Shown piece after piece: positions 1 through 8,627 of a DNA stretch of 35,817 nt. Both the position numbers and the translations under genes were made by a program. The notes below the pieces were generated by a model. That model searched no databases. It was not told the DNA's origin and saw only the letters and a list, made by a program, of their open reading frames with translations. The DNA comes from DATKAB01 sp964542745 (lineage in GTDB: Bacteria > Eisenbacteria > RBG-16-71-46). Position 1 is the stretch's first letter. The number at the start of each line of letters is the position of its first letter. The stretch covers positions 1-35,817 of the forward strand of contig CAZIVR010000027.1 of the NCBI GenBank assembly GCA_964542745.1. The letters run 5' to 3'.

Positions 1-906
<906 letters not shown>

Positions 907-907
<1 letters not shown>

Positions 908-2085
908 CAGGCGTGGTCCTTCTTCCAGTCGCGCATCATCCCGGTGAACCGCCCGAACAGGTAGTGGGCGTCGTGGGGGCCCGGCGCGGCCTCCGGGTGG
1001 TACTGGACGCTGAAGGCGGGCGCGTTCTTCAGGCGCAGGCCCTCGAGCGTCTGGTCGTTCAGGTTGAGGTGCGTGAGCTCCACGTCGCGGTCCTTCAGCG
1101 AGTCGGGATCCACCGAGAAACCGTGGTTGTGCGCGGTGATCTCGACCTTGCGCGTCGAGAGGTCCATGACGGGATGGTTGCCGCCGCGGTGCCCGAACTT
1201 GAGCTTGTAGGTGCGGCCGCCCGCGGCGAGCCCGAGCAGCTGGTGCCCGAGGCAGATGCCGAAGATCGGCACGCGGCCGATCAGCTCGCGGATCGTGCGC
1301 ACGCCGTACTCGACCGGCTCGGGGTCGCCGGGCCCGTTCGAGAGCACCACGCCGTCCGGATTCAGCGCGAGGATGTCCGCGGAAGAGGTCATGGCCGGCA
1401 CCACGGTCACGTCGCAGCCCACGTCCACCAGCCGGCGCAGGATGCTGTACTTGATGCCGAAGTCGATCGCGACCACCCGCTGGCCCTTGGGGGCCGCGCC
1501 GTCGCCGTTCGCGGGCCCGGTCCACGGGGCGCCGGTGGCGGTGCGGGCCCGGCCCGAAACGATGAGCGGCGGCGAGGGCTGGCTCCAGGCGTAGCTGCGG
1601 GTCTCGCTCACCACCTGCGCGAGGTCGCACCCCGCCATCGAGGGAATCTTCCGCGCCCGCTCGGCGAGCGCCTCGGCGGTGGCCCCGCTGGCGATCACGC
1701 CCCGCTTCGAGCCGTGGGTGCGCAGGTGCCGCACCAGCGAGCGGGTGTCGAGGCCGAAGAAGCCCGGCACGCCGTGGCGCGCGAGGTAGTCGCCGAGCGA
1801 GCGGTCCTTGCGCCAGTTGCTGGCGATGCGGCTCGGCTCCTTGACCACGAGCCCGGCGAGGAAGGGCTTGCGGGACTCGAAGTCCTCGGGGGCGATGCCG
1901 TAGTTCCCGATCATCGGGTAGGTCATCACCACGATCTGGCCGGCGTAGGAGGGGTCCCCGAGGATCTCCTGGTAGCCCGCCATGGAGGTGTTGAAAACCA
2001 CCTCGCCTTCGGCGTCCGAGAGGGCGCCGAACCGCTGGCCGGGGAACGCGCGGCCGTCTTCGAGGACGAGCAGGGCTGAGGGCAT
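907..2085 (-). CDS. carA: Carbamoyl phosphate synthase small (glutaminase) subunit
   Basis: Glutamine amidotransferase subunit that hydrolyses glutamine and feeds ammonia to CarB. The protein has 392 residues, close to the family norm. The CarA-specific N-terminal domain begins MPSALLVLEDGRAFPG and contains FNTSMAGYQEILGDPSY. The C-terminal class I glutaminase carries SNGPGDPEP (about 249-257), the nucleophile Cys278 in GICLGHQLLG, and His363 and Glu365 in QYHPE, so the triad is intact. The frame stays open for 60 more codons upstream (to 2265), but that extension is Arg/Pro/Ala-rich and unlike CarA; the ATG at 2085 matches the family start. The stop codon overlaps the carB start (TGATG), making a carA-carB operon. 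A promoter candidate lies just upstream. Confidence 0.96.
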
Positions 2086-2505
2086 GAAGGCGGAGTGGGC
2101 GGCGAGTCTACGGGCAAACCGCCTCCCGGGCAATCGCGCCGCCGCCGGATCGAGGGGCCCGCCCGGGGCTCGCGAGCCCGCTGGATGCCAAGCGGTTGAC
2201 CGATCCGGGGCCGCACCCGAGGCCTCCACCGGAAAGCGCCGCCCGGGCTCTCCCGCGCGACCCACCCCCGCCCGGGACCCGAAAACACGGGCCGAAGCGC
2301 CCAGATTTCCGTGGCGTTTCCCCCGTGGCCGCGACTATCCTTCCCCCTCACGGGCCGCACCCGTCGGGACTCCGCGACGACGCTCACGAGACTTCATCCG
2401 GGAAACTCGGGGCTCGTCCGATTCCTGCCGAACCCCGGCTCGCTTCGGCTCGGAGCGCCCCGGATCTCCCGCGCGCGTCTCCCGGCCGTCCCCCACGGAG
2501 CCGCG
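2086..2505. other. Intergenic region between divergent carA and the SFFDVF-repeat gene
   Basis: This 420-base gap separates two divergent genes. It holds the candidate carA promoter near its left end and a perfect 14-bp palindrome (GGGCTCGCGAGCCC, 2166-2179) that could be an operator. Open frames crossing it are Arg/Pro-rich and look like GC-driven artefacts. A GGAG motif five nt before 2506 serves the gene to the right. I saw no convincing plus-strand promoter and no RNA gene. Confidence 0.5.
2105..2133 (-). promoter_or_regulatory. Candidate sigma70-type promoter for carAB
   Basis: On the minus strand a TTGCCC box (2133-2128) and a TAGACT box (2110-2105) are separated by 17 nt; each matches the consensus at four of six positions. 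Transcription would start near 2098, leaving a leader of only about 13 nt before the carA ATG. The leader shows no Shine-Dalgarno motif, which fits a short-leader message but also lowers certainty. Confidence 0.4.
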
Positions 2506-3300
2506 ATGAAACTCGTTACCGCTTCCCGTCTGGCCCTGCTCGCCCTGTTCGCGCTGGCTTCCACCGGGCGCCCCGCCGCCGCGGTGGACTCGTTCTTCGA
2601 CGTGTTCACCGAGCTTCCCGTCCACGCACCGCCCTATCCGTCGCCGCCGGCCGTCACGCTCGCCGGCACGCTCTCGGGCGGGAGCTTCGATCCCACGCAG
2701 CAGATCGAGATCGAGCTGGTGGCGCTCTCGCTCAACGGCCTGCCCCCCGGCACGCCGTGGGTCTGGCGCGGGCAGGCCGGCGGTGGCGGCGCGGGCGGAT
2801 CGCCTCCGTCGGTGGACTCCTTCTTCGACATCTTCTACGAGATCGACTTCCAGGCCCCCGCCACCGGGCGCCAGGTCACCGGCGCCCGCATGGTGCATCC
2901 TCCCGGCCGCCCGCCCGGCACCCGGTACCTCGTGCCGATCAATCCCGGCGCGCCGCAGTACAGCGTGGATTCCTTCTTCGACGTCTTCGTGACGTCGAGC
3001 TTCTTCGACATCACCTACCGCGTCGCCGACGACACCGGCGAGCACACGTACCACACCCACGGCACGTCGCCGAGCGGCCGGGCGTCCTTCTTCGACGTCT
3101 TCATCGAGCTGCGCAACCCCGCTCCCGATCCGCAGGGCCACATCGACAGCTTCTTCGACGTCTTCGTGGATCTCCAGCTCTCAGGGCCGCCGAGCTCGTC
3201 GCCCGACGTCCGCGAGCACACCACCGGCACCTACGCCGGCGGCGCGACCTCGGCCGCGGGCCGCACCTGGGGCGCGATCAAGTCCCTCTACCGGAGGTAG
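2506..3300 (+). CDS. Secreted protein with six SFFDVF-type repeats, function unknown
   Basis: A 264-residue protein that I do not recognise. A clear signal peptide (MKLVTASRLALLALFALAS..., ending PAAA) predicts cleavage after residue 26, so the mature protein starts directly on the first repeat, VDSFFDVF (27-34). The motif [VI]DSFFD[VI]F returns at 103-110, 154-161, 194-200 (preceded by Ala) and 213-220, with a shorter SFFDITY at 165-171, always followed by an alternating strand-like segment. Spacers are Pro/Gly-rich and of unequal length (about 15 to 70 residues), unlike a simple tandem repeat. Codons vary among the copies, so the motif is kept at protein level. The ATG at 2506 follows GGAG by five nt and is the only start giving a signal peptide. 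No lipobox, sorting tail or catalytic motif was seen. It ends at a strong hairpin shared with the convergent gene. Confidence 0.85.
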   Translation: MKLVTASRLALLALFALASTGRPAAAVDSFFDVFTELPVHAPPYPSPPAVTLAGTLSGGSFDPTQQIEIELVALSLNGLPPGTPWVWRGQAGGGGAGGSPPSVDSFFDIFYEIDFQAPATGRQVTGARMVHPPGRPPGTRYLVPINPGAPQYSVDSFFDVFVTSSFFDITYRVADDTGEHTYHTHGTSPSGRASFFDVFIELRNPAPDPQGHIDSFFDVFVDLQLSGPPSSSPDVREHTTGTYAGGATSAAGRTWGAIKSLYRR

Positions 3301-3329
3301 TCGAACCTCCGCGAGGACGCCCCGCCGCG

Positions 3330-3361
3330 CGCGGCCGCTCCCGAACCCGGGGGCGGCCGCG
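3330..3361. terminator. Bidirectional terminator-like hairpin between convergent genes
   Basis: A 14-bp stem (CGCGGCCGC plus TCCCG pairing with CGGGG plus GCGGCCGCG, one G-T wobble) closes an AACC loop. It sits 30 nt after the plus-strand stop at 3300 and 41 nt beyond the minus-strand stop at 3403, as expected for a shared terminator. No strong T-tract follows on either side. A smaller hairpin (CGTTTC/GAAACG, 3365-3379) lies next to it. Confidence 0.6.
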
Positions 3362-3402
3362 TCGCGTTTCGGGGAAACGGTTCCGGCGGCGCGGCCGAGG
3401 CG

Positions 3403-5244
3403 TCAGGGGACGAGCGCGAAGCGGGCCCGCGCGACCCGCCCGCCGCCCGCGATCCGCGCCCAGTAGATCCCGGCGGGAACGGCGCGGCCCGAGGCGTCGC
3501 GTCCGTCCCAGCTCCAGCGGTGGGTGCCCGCCGGCAGCGCGCCGCGCTGCAGCACGCGCACCTCGGCGCCGCGCACGTCGAACACGGCGATCTCGGCCTC
3601 CGGCAGCGCGCCCGCGAGCGCGAGGCGCACCGCGGCGGTCCCGCGCGAGGGATTCGGGTGGACGTGAATCGCGAGCCCCCCGCCGCGTTCGTCGCGCGCG
3701 GCGACCGACACCGTCCCCGGGTCGAGGCTCAGCACCAGCCACGGGCCTTCGCCCGATTCGCGGCTCAGCGCCTCCTGCACGGTCGAGGGTCCCGGGAAGG
3801 CGCGGAGCCCGAAGGCGATCCGCCGCGAGCCCGGCGGCTGCGCCAGCGCCGCGATCACCTCGGCGGTGACGTCCACGCCGAGGGCCGTGCCGCGGCTCGC
3901 GCTCGGGATCGTGTCGAGCACGGCGCCGAGGGCGGGCGCGTTGGAAGCGGTGATCGTCGCCTCGCCCCACGTGGTGCCCGGGACGTCGAGCACCTCGATC
4001 GGCCGCGTGGCGGTGTTGGCCGGGGTCTTGAGGGCGAGCTTGGCGCGCAGCACCGTGCCGGCGACCGACTCGAGGTCGAACTTCACGAAGGCGCGCATCC
4101 CGGGATGGGCCCACTGGAGCACGCCCGCCGAGCCGAAGTTGACCCCGGGCTGGGCGTCGTCCACGTGCGCGTCGGCCACGGTCCCGAGCGTGTCGAGGTC
4201 GGCGCCCGGATCGTCCTGGTACCAGGGCGTCGCGGCCGCGTCCGAGTTGAAGAAGCCGTCGAGGAGCGCAGCGACCTTGGCTTCGCCGCCCGGCGAGGGG
4301 TGCACGTTGTCGGCCTCGAGATCCCCCGGCTGCCACGTGAGGCCGTCGCTCGCGCGCGGCGTCGTGCCGTTGGCCCACAGGTAGGGCCCCCACAGCAGCA
4401 CCGGCGCGAGCACCGGCCCGGCGCCGGGGTCGGCGTTCAGCCCCGGATCCCCGGTGGCCTGGTCCTCGATCAGCCAGCGCATCGCGAAGCCGCCCTCGTA
4501 GCTGGTGGGCTCGCCCAGCCCGAGCCCCGGGCTGTAGCCGCCGTAGATGCGGCTCGCGAGGAAGCACAGCCGGAGCTGCGGGAAGAGCGTCTTCAGGTGG
4601 AGCACGATCGCCCGCACGTGCGCCTGCAGGGTCTCCGCGTGGGCCGGGAACACCGGCGCGGGCTGGCTGCTCTCGGCCTCCTTAAGCCACACGGCCTGCA
4701 CCTGGTCCGCGTCGAGACCGGCCGCGCGCACGCGCTGCAGCACGGTGGTCCAATAGGCGGCGGACGGGTTCCAGATCACGTCGGCGCTCTGGCCGCCGAC
4801 CGCGCCGTCCACCAGCACCAGCCGGGCGTTGCGCGCGGGGTCGGCGTCGGCGAGCCGTTCGAACACCGCGAATTCCTGGTTGGCGTTGGACATGCCGATC
4901 GCGAGCAGGCCGATCCAGCCGTTGGCCGCGGGCGCGCCCGCCGCGTCGCGGGGCACCACCTCGCCGGCGGCGGTGAGCGCCAGCGCGAGATGACCCGCCG
5001 GCGGCACGTTGCTCGCCCCCGGATAGAGGCCGAGCGGGTGGGCTCCGAGGTAGGCGGGCCCCGAGGCGTCGTCGAGCGGCACGCACCCGGAGCAGGCCAG
5101 CGCCCGTGCGGCGGGAACGAGCGAGCCGAGGAGCAGTGCCAGCGCCGCGACCGCCACCGGCGGGAAGCAGCGGCCGCGGAGCACGCGAGGCGAAGGAACC
5201 CGGCACATCGCCGGGAGGGGGCGGCATCGTGGAGGGAAGCGCAT
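3403..5244 (-). CDS. Secreted SGNH-type hydrolase with DNRLRE-like domain and FlgD-like C-terminal tail
   Basis: A predicted secreted esterase or carbohydrate-active hydrolase of 613 residues. The start at 5244 is preceded by GAGGA five nt upstream; an inner ATG at 5208 would give a shorter signal peptide but has no ribosome binding site. A hydrophobic stretch (about 28-50, ending ARALA) precedes CSGC. The SGNH domain shows block I IGMSNANQEF (Ser119), block II VDGAVGGQSAD, and block V DNVHPSPGG (Asp312, His315). Residues about 355-520 (DAHVDDAQPGVNFGSAG onward) look like a DNRLRE-type beta domain. The last 90 residues (HPNPSRGTAAVRL ... SGRAVPAGIYWARI) are a FlgD Ig-like tail, common on secreted proteins of FCB-type bacteria and probably used for sorting or anchoring. 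The substrate is unknown; the gene stands alone on its strand. Confidence 0.82.
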   Translation of the reverse strand: MRFPPRCRPLPAMCRVPSPRVLRGRCFPPVAVAALALLLGSLVPAARALACSGCVPLDDASGPAYLGAHPLGLYPGASNVPPAGHLALALTAAGEVVPRDAAGAPAANGWIGLLAIGMSNANQEFAVFERLADADPARNARLVLVDGAVGGQSADVIWNPSAAYWTTVLQRVRAAGLDADQVQAVWLKEAESSQPAPVFPAHAETLQAHVRAIVLHLKTLFPQLRLCFLASRIYGGYSPGLGLGEPTSYEGGFAMRWLIEDQATGDPGLNADPGAGPVLAPVLLWGPYLWANGTTPRASDGLTWQPGDLEADNVHPSPGGEAKVAALLDGFFNSDAAATPWYQDDPGADLDTLGTVADAHVDDAQPGVNFGSAGVLQWAHPGMRAFVKFDLESVAGTVLRAKLALKTPANTATRPIEVLDVPGTTWGEATITASNAPALGAVLDTIPSASRGTALGVDVTAEVIAALAQPPGSRRIAFGLRAFPGPSTVQEALSRESGEGPWLVLSLDPGTVSVAARDERGGGLAIHVHPNPSRGTAAVRLALAGALPEAEIAVFDVRGAEVRVLQRGALPAGTHRWSWDGRDASGRAVPAGIYWARIAGGGRVARARFALVP

Positions 5245-5389
5245 GGGTCCTCGGGGGCGAGGGGGCGGGCCGGTACAGGGCGCAGGGTGCGGCAACGATA
5301 GCGCCCCGCCGGCCCGCGGCGTGAGCCCTATTTCCGGCGGCAGGCTCGACGCGCCGCCGCAGCCGCCTCGCGCCCGCGGAGAAACGCGA

Positions 5390-5414
5390 ACGGGGCGCCG
5401 CTCGGGCGCCCCGT
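5390..5414 (-). terminator. Terminator hairpin downstream of the OmpA gene
   Basis: A perfect 10-bp stem (ACGGGGCGCC with GGCGCCCCGT) with a five-nt loop lies 36 nt past the ompA stop. On the minus strand it is followed by a short T-containing stretch (TCGCGTTTCTCC), so it probably ends ompA transcription. Confidence 0.6.
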
Positions 5415-5449
5415 CGTGTCCGCGTTCCCGGCGCCCAGGCCGGGGGCGA

Positions 5450-6958
5450 TCAGTTGCGCGTCGAGTCCGCCGGGGCCGGCGTGACGGGAGGCGTCACGGG
5501 CGCGGCGGCCGGCCGGTTGCCCCGCAGCAGCGCGCGACGCTTCTCGCGCTCGGCCCGCAGGTCCTCGGTGTTGAGCACCCGGAACTCCACGCGCCGGTTC
5601 TTGGCCCGGCCCAGCTCGGTGCGGTTCGGCGCCACCGGCATCTCGCCGCCGTAGCCGCGCGCGCTGTAGCGGGACGCGTCGAGCCCGGGGTAGCGGCCGC
5701 GGATCGTGGCCAGCACCGAGTCGGCGCGCTGCTGCGACAGGGCGTCGTTGGCCGCCGCGTCGCCGGCGTTGTCGGTGTGCGCGCCGATCTCGACCCGCAG
5801 CGTCGGGTACTGGGACAGGATCCTCACCACCGTGTCGAGCACCGCGGTCCCGGAGGGCCGGAGGCTCGCCTGGCCGGACTCGAAGAGGACTTCGGAGATG
5901 CGGATCATGCCGGTGTTGAGCAGCTGGATCTCGCGCGGTCCGGCCTCGAGCGGGCAGCCGGTCGAATCCACCGGCACCCCGGAGGGCGTGTTGGCGCAGG
6001 CGTCGAGGCCGTCGAAGACCCCGTCGCCGTCGGCGTCGTTCGGGCAGCCCGACGCGTCCACGATCGCGCCCTTCGGCGTGCCCGGGCAGCGGTCGAGGCC
6101 GTCGAGGATGCCGTCGCCGTCGCTGTCGGAGGGGCAGCCCTGCGGGCTGACCGAGGCGCCCTTCGGCGTGTCCGGGCAGGTGTCCACGCCGTCGCAGATG
6201 CCGTCGCCGTCGGCGTCCTTCGAGCAGCCGCCGGCGTCGATCTCGCAGCCCTTCGGCGTGTCGTTGCACTTGTCGAGGCCGTCGAGCACGCCGTCGCCGT
6301 CGGCGTCCGACGGGCAGCCGTGCACGTCCACCGTGGCGCCGATCGGCGTCTCCGCGCAGCGGTCGAGGCGGTCGCGCACGCCGTCCTTGTCCGCGTCCAT
6401 GGCGCGCCCGCCCCAGACGAAGTGCACGCCGGCGGTGGCCACCAGGTGGTTGCTGAACTCCTGCTGGCCGCGCTCGCGGAACATCACGTCGCGCACCTGG
6501 AAGCGCAGGTAGCAGCGCTGGTCCACGACGTTGGCGAGCAGGCCGGCCCCGATCGTGCCCGCGCCGCGCTCGAGCAGGTCCGGGGCCCGCCCGGTGGTGT
6601 GGCTGCTCGCGTAGCCCCCGCCCACCAGCAGGTAGGGCACCAGTTCCTGGAAGGCGGGACGCAGGTTCCAGCGCAGGTCGGCGCTGCCGAGGAAGAAGTT
6701 GTGGTCCTGCCCGGGAGCGGAGTCGGCCTGCGACGCCACCCACGTGCCGTTCAGCTCGAGCGACAGGGACGGGTTCGCCCGCCAGGCGAGGCCGCCGACG
6801 TAGCCCGGGGCGGACTCGAGGCGCGCCCGCATGTCCGGCGAGAAGTAGCCCGCGCCGCCGGAGATCTCGAAAGGATGGCCGCCGATCTGGGCCGCCGCCG
6901 GAACCGGCAACGACGACACGATGAGGACGGCGAGGAGCGCACCCTTGAAGCGGGCCAT
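5450..6958 (-). CDS. OmpA-family outer membrane protein with thrombospondin type 3 repeats
   Basis: A 502-residue outer membrane protein expected to tie the outer membrane to peptidoglycan. A signal peptide (1-24, ending PAAAQ) is followed by a beta-barrel-like N-terminal region (about 25-183). Next come five Asp-rich, cysteine-bearing thrombospondin type 3 repeats (about 188-339, pattern DADGDGVLDGLDKC), which bind calcium in this family. The OmpA C-terminal domain (about 345-465) contains GAHTDNAG and NRRVEFRVL, the peptidoglycan-binding signature, followed by a charged and Pro-rich tail. The ATG at 6958 is preceded by GGAGG at seven nt; longer open frames upstream lack a signal peptide. 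This layout resembles OprF-like barrels. It is monocistronic, with its own promoter candidate and terminator. Confidence 0.92.
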   Translation of the reverse strand: MARFKGALLAVLIVSSLPVPAAAQIGGHPFEISGGAGYFSPDMRARLESAPGYVGGLAWRANPSLSLELNGTWVASQADSAPGQDHNFFLGSADLRWNLRPAFQELVPYLLVGGGYASSHTTGRAPDLLERGAGTIGAGLLANVVDQRCYLRFQVRDVMFRERGQQEFSNHLVATAGVHFVWGGRAMDADKDGVRDRLDRCAETPIGATVDVHGCPSDADGDGVLDGLDKCNDTPKGCEIDAGGCSKDADGDGICDGVDTCPDTPKGASVSPQGCPSDSDGDGILDGLDRCPGTPKGAIVDASGCPNDADGDGVFDGLDACANTPSGVPVDSTGCPLEAGPREIQLLNTGMIRISEVLFESGQASLRPSGTAVLDTVVRILSQYPTLRVEIGAHTDNAGDAAANDALSQQRADSVLATIRGRYPGLDASRYSARGYGGEMPVAPNRTELGRAKNRRVEFRVLNTEDLRAEREKRRALLRGNRPAAAPVTPPVTPAPADSTRN

Positions 6959-7059
6959 TCGATGGCCTCCATGGAAATCCCGGTCGCGAACGGAAAAGTC
7001 CGGGTGCGCGGGCGGGAAGTGCACCGGGCGCACCCGGAATCAGGCGGCAAAGCGGGTAA

Positions 7060-7088
7060 GTGCTACCATCCGACCCCGCGCAGGTCAA
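7060..7088 (-). promoter_or_regulatory. Candidate promoter of the OmpA gene
   Basis: On the minus strand TTGACC (7088-7083, five of six matches) and TAGCAC (7065-7060, weak) are separated by 17 nt, with TGG just before the -10 box. Transcription would start near 7053, giving a leader of about 95 nt that ends in a good Shine-Dalgarno. Confidence 0.45.
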
Positions 7089-7135
7089 CGCGCTGCAAAC
7101 CACGGTTTCCCGACCCGGGGAGGAGCCCCCCAGCG

Positions 7136-7609
7136 ATGAATTCCGAGAAGCGCGAACAGCTGATCCGGCAGTACGCGGCCGGTTACGACGAGGTGGCCCA
7201 GGCCCTGAAGGGATTTCCCGAGGAGTCGCTGGCCGCCCACCCGATTCCGGGCAAGTGGAGCGCCCGCGAAATCGTGCACCACCTGGCCGACAGCGAGACC
7301 ATCAGCGGGCAGCGGCTGCGCAAGCTGCTCGCCGAGGAGTTCCCGGTCATCCACGGCTACGACCAGGACCGCTTCGCGATCCTGCTCCGCTACAACACCC
7401 GCGACATGGCCCCGGCGCTCGAGGCGTTCCGCGCCGCGCGCGCCACGTCGCTCCAGCTCATCGAGACCATGGGCGACGAGGACTGGAAGCTGCGGGGCTG
7501 GCACACCGAGCACGGCGTCTACTCGGCGGAGCTGTGGCTCGAGATCTACGCGGTGCACGCGCACAACCACGCCGCCCAGATCCGGCGGCTGCGCGAGGCG
7601 CTGAAGTAG
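7136..7609 (+). CDS. DinB-family putative metal-dependent protein
   Basis: A 157-residue four-helix-bundle protein of the DinB/YfiT-like superfamily, whose members include thiol-dependent transferases and damage-induced proteins of unknown activity. Family features are visible: IPGKWSAREIVHHLADSE (about 37-54), and HAHNHAAQIRRLREAL at the C-terminus. His49, His141 and His145 are the probable metal ligands. The ATG at 7136 follows a GGGGAGGAG sequence by about ten nt. No signal peptide is present, so it is cytoplasmic. It lies 28 nt upstream of folP on the same strand and may be co-transcribed. The actual reaction cannot be deduced from sequence. Confidence 0.85.
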   Translation: MNSEKREQLIRQYAAGYDEVAQALKGFPEESLAAHPIPGKWSAREIVHHLADSETISGQRLRKLLAEEFPVIHGYDQDRFAILLRYNTRDMAPALEAFRAARATSLQLIETMGDEDWKLRGWHTEHGVYSAELWLEIYAVHAHNHAAQIRRLREALK

Positions 7610-7637
7610 CGGTGCGCCGGGACGCCGGGGCGCCCGC

Positions 7638-8528
7638 GTGATCTGGCGCTGTCGGGACCGCGCCTTCGACCTGGGGACGCGCACGCTCCTCATGGGGATC
7701 GTGAACGTGACCCCGGACTCCTTCTCGGATGGCGGGAAGTACCTGGAGCCCGGGGCGGCGATCGCTCGCGGGCTCGAGCTGCTGGGCGAAGGCGCCGACC
7801 TGCTCGACCTCGGCGGCGAGAGCACCCGGCCGGGCTCGCAGCCGGTGCCCGCCTCGGAGCAGTGGCGCCGCCTCGCGCCGGTGGTCGAGGGCCTGCGGCG
7901 CCGGGCGCCCGGGGCGTGCCTCTCGGTGGACACTGCGAGCGCGGAAGTGGCGGAGCGGGCGCTCGCGGCCGGCTGCCACGTCGTGAACGACGTCACCGCG
8001 CTGGGCGACCCGGCCATGCCGGCGGTGGTCGCGGCGAGCGGCGCGGGCGTGGTGCTGATGCACATGCGCGGCAATCCCGCGACCATGCAGGACGCGCCGC
8101 GCTACGACGACGTGGTGCGCGAGGTCGGCGAGTTCCTCGAGGCGCGGCGGGCCGCCGCCCGGGCCGCGGGGATCGCCGACGAGGCGATCGCGTTCGACCC
8201 CGGCGTCGGCTTCGGGAAGAGCGTGGCCCACAGCCTCTCGCTGCTCGCCAACCTCGACCGCCTCGCCGCGCTCGGCCGCCCGCTGCTCCTCGGGATCTCG
8301 CGGAAGAGCTTTCTCGGGCGCGTGCTGGCCCGCCCCGGCGCGCCGCCGGGCACGCCCGACCGCGAGATCGAGCCGGTTCCGGTGGGCGAGCGGCTCGAGG
8401 GCGGCCTCGCGGCCACCGCGGTCGCGGTGCTGCGCGGCGCCCGCATCCTGCGCACCCACGACCTGGCCGCCACCCGGCGCGCCGCGCGGGTCGCCGAGGC
8501 GCTGGCCGGCGCGCGCCGCGAGGCGTGA
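7638..8528 (+). CDS. folP: Dihydropteroate synthase
   Basis: Condenses p-aminobenzoate with 6-hydroxymethyl-dihydropterin pyrophosphate in folate synthesis (the sulfonamide target). The 296-residue protein shows the two signatures: LLMGIVNVTPDSFSDGG (about 17-33) and LLDLGGESTRPG (about 55-66), then FDPGVGFGKS and LLLGISRKSFLG, covering the pterin and pyrophosphate sites. A short Pro-rich insertion (APPGTPDREIEPVPV) follows the SRKSF loop. The start is GTG at 7638; the first conserved motif follows 17 residues later. It is followed at about 100 nt by cdaA, an association seen in many bacteria. Confidence 0.95.
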   Translation: MIWRCRDRAFDLGTRTLLMGIVNVTPDSFSDGGKYLEPGAAIARGLELLGEGADLLDLGGESTRPGSQPVPASEQWRRLAPVVEGLRRRAPGACLSVDTASAEVAERALAAGCHVVNDVTALGDPAMPAVVAASGAGVVLMHMRGNPATMQDAPRYDDVVREVGEFLEARRAAARAAGIADEAIAFDPGVGFGKSVAHSLSLLANLDRLAALGRPLLLGISRKSFLGRVLARPGAPPGTPDREIEPVPVGERLEGGLAATAVAVLRGARILRTHDLAATRRAARVAEALAGARREA

Positions 8529-8547
8529 CCCGGCCGGTCCGCGCGCG

Positions 8548-8569
8548 GCCGCCGCGCGCGCGCGGCGGC
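8548..8569. repeat. Perfect 22-bp GC palindrome between folP and cdaA
   Basis: The sequence GCCGCCGCGCG followed by its exact reverse complement forms a self-complementary 22-mer, 20 nt after the folP stop. It could act as a processing or attenuating hairpin between folP and cdaA. It is all G and C with no T-tract, so a terminator role is uncertain. Confidence 0.35.
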
Positions 8570-8627
8570 GGCTCCGCGGCTCCGGCCTTCTGGTAGAGTC
8601 GTCCCCGCGCATGCGCGCCCCGAACCC

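Noticed and set aside
2506..3300. SFFDVF copies as a CRISPR-like or mobile DNA repeat
   Set aside because: Similarity between copies is at protein level with varied codons, and spacings are irregular multiples of three. They belong to one coding sequence.
6001..6400. Regular DNA repeats of about 90 bases
   Set aside because: They encode the thrombospondin type 3 repeats of the OmpA protein. Unit sequences differ and there is no spacer pattern, so this is not a CRISPR array or a satellite.
5243..7135. Plus-strand extension upstream of the DinB-family gene
   Set aside because: The frame is open through the OmpA gene in antisense. The DinB homology starts only at 7136, where a Shine-Dalgarno is present.
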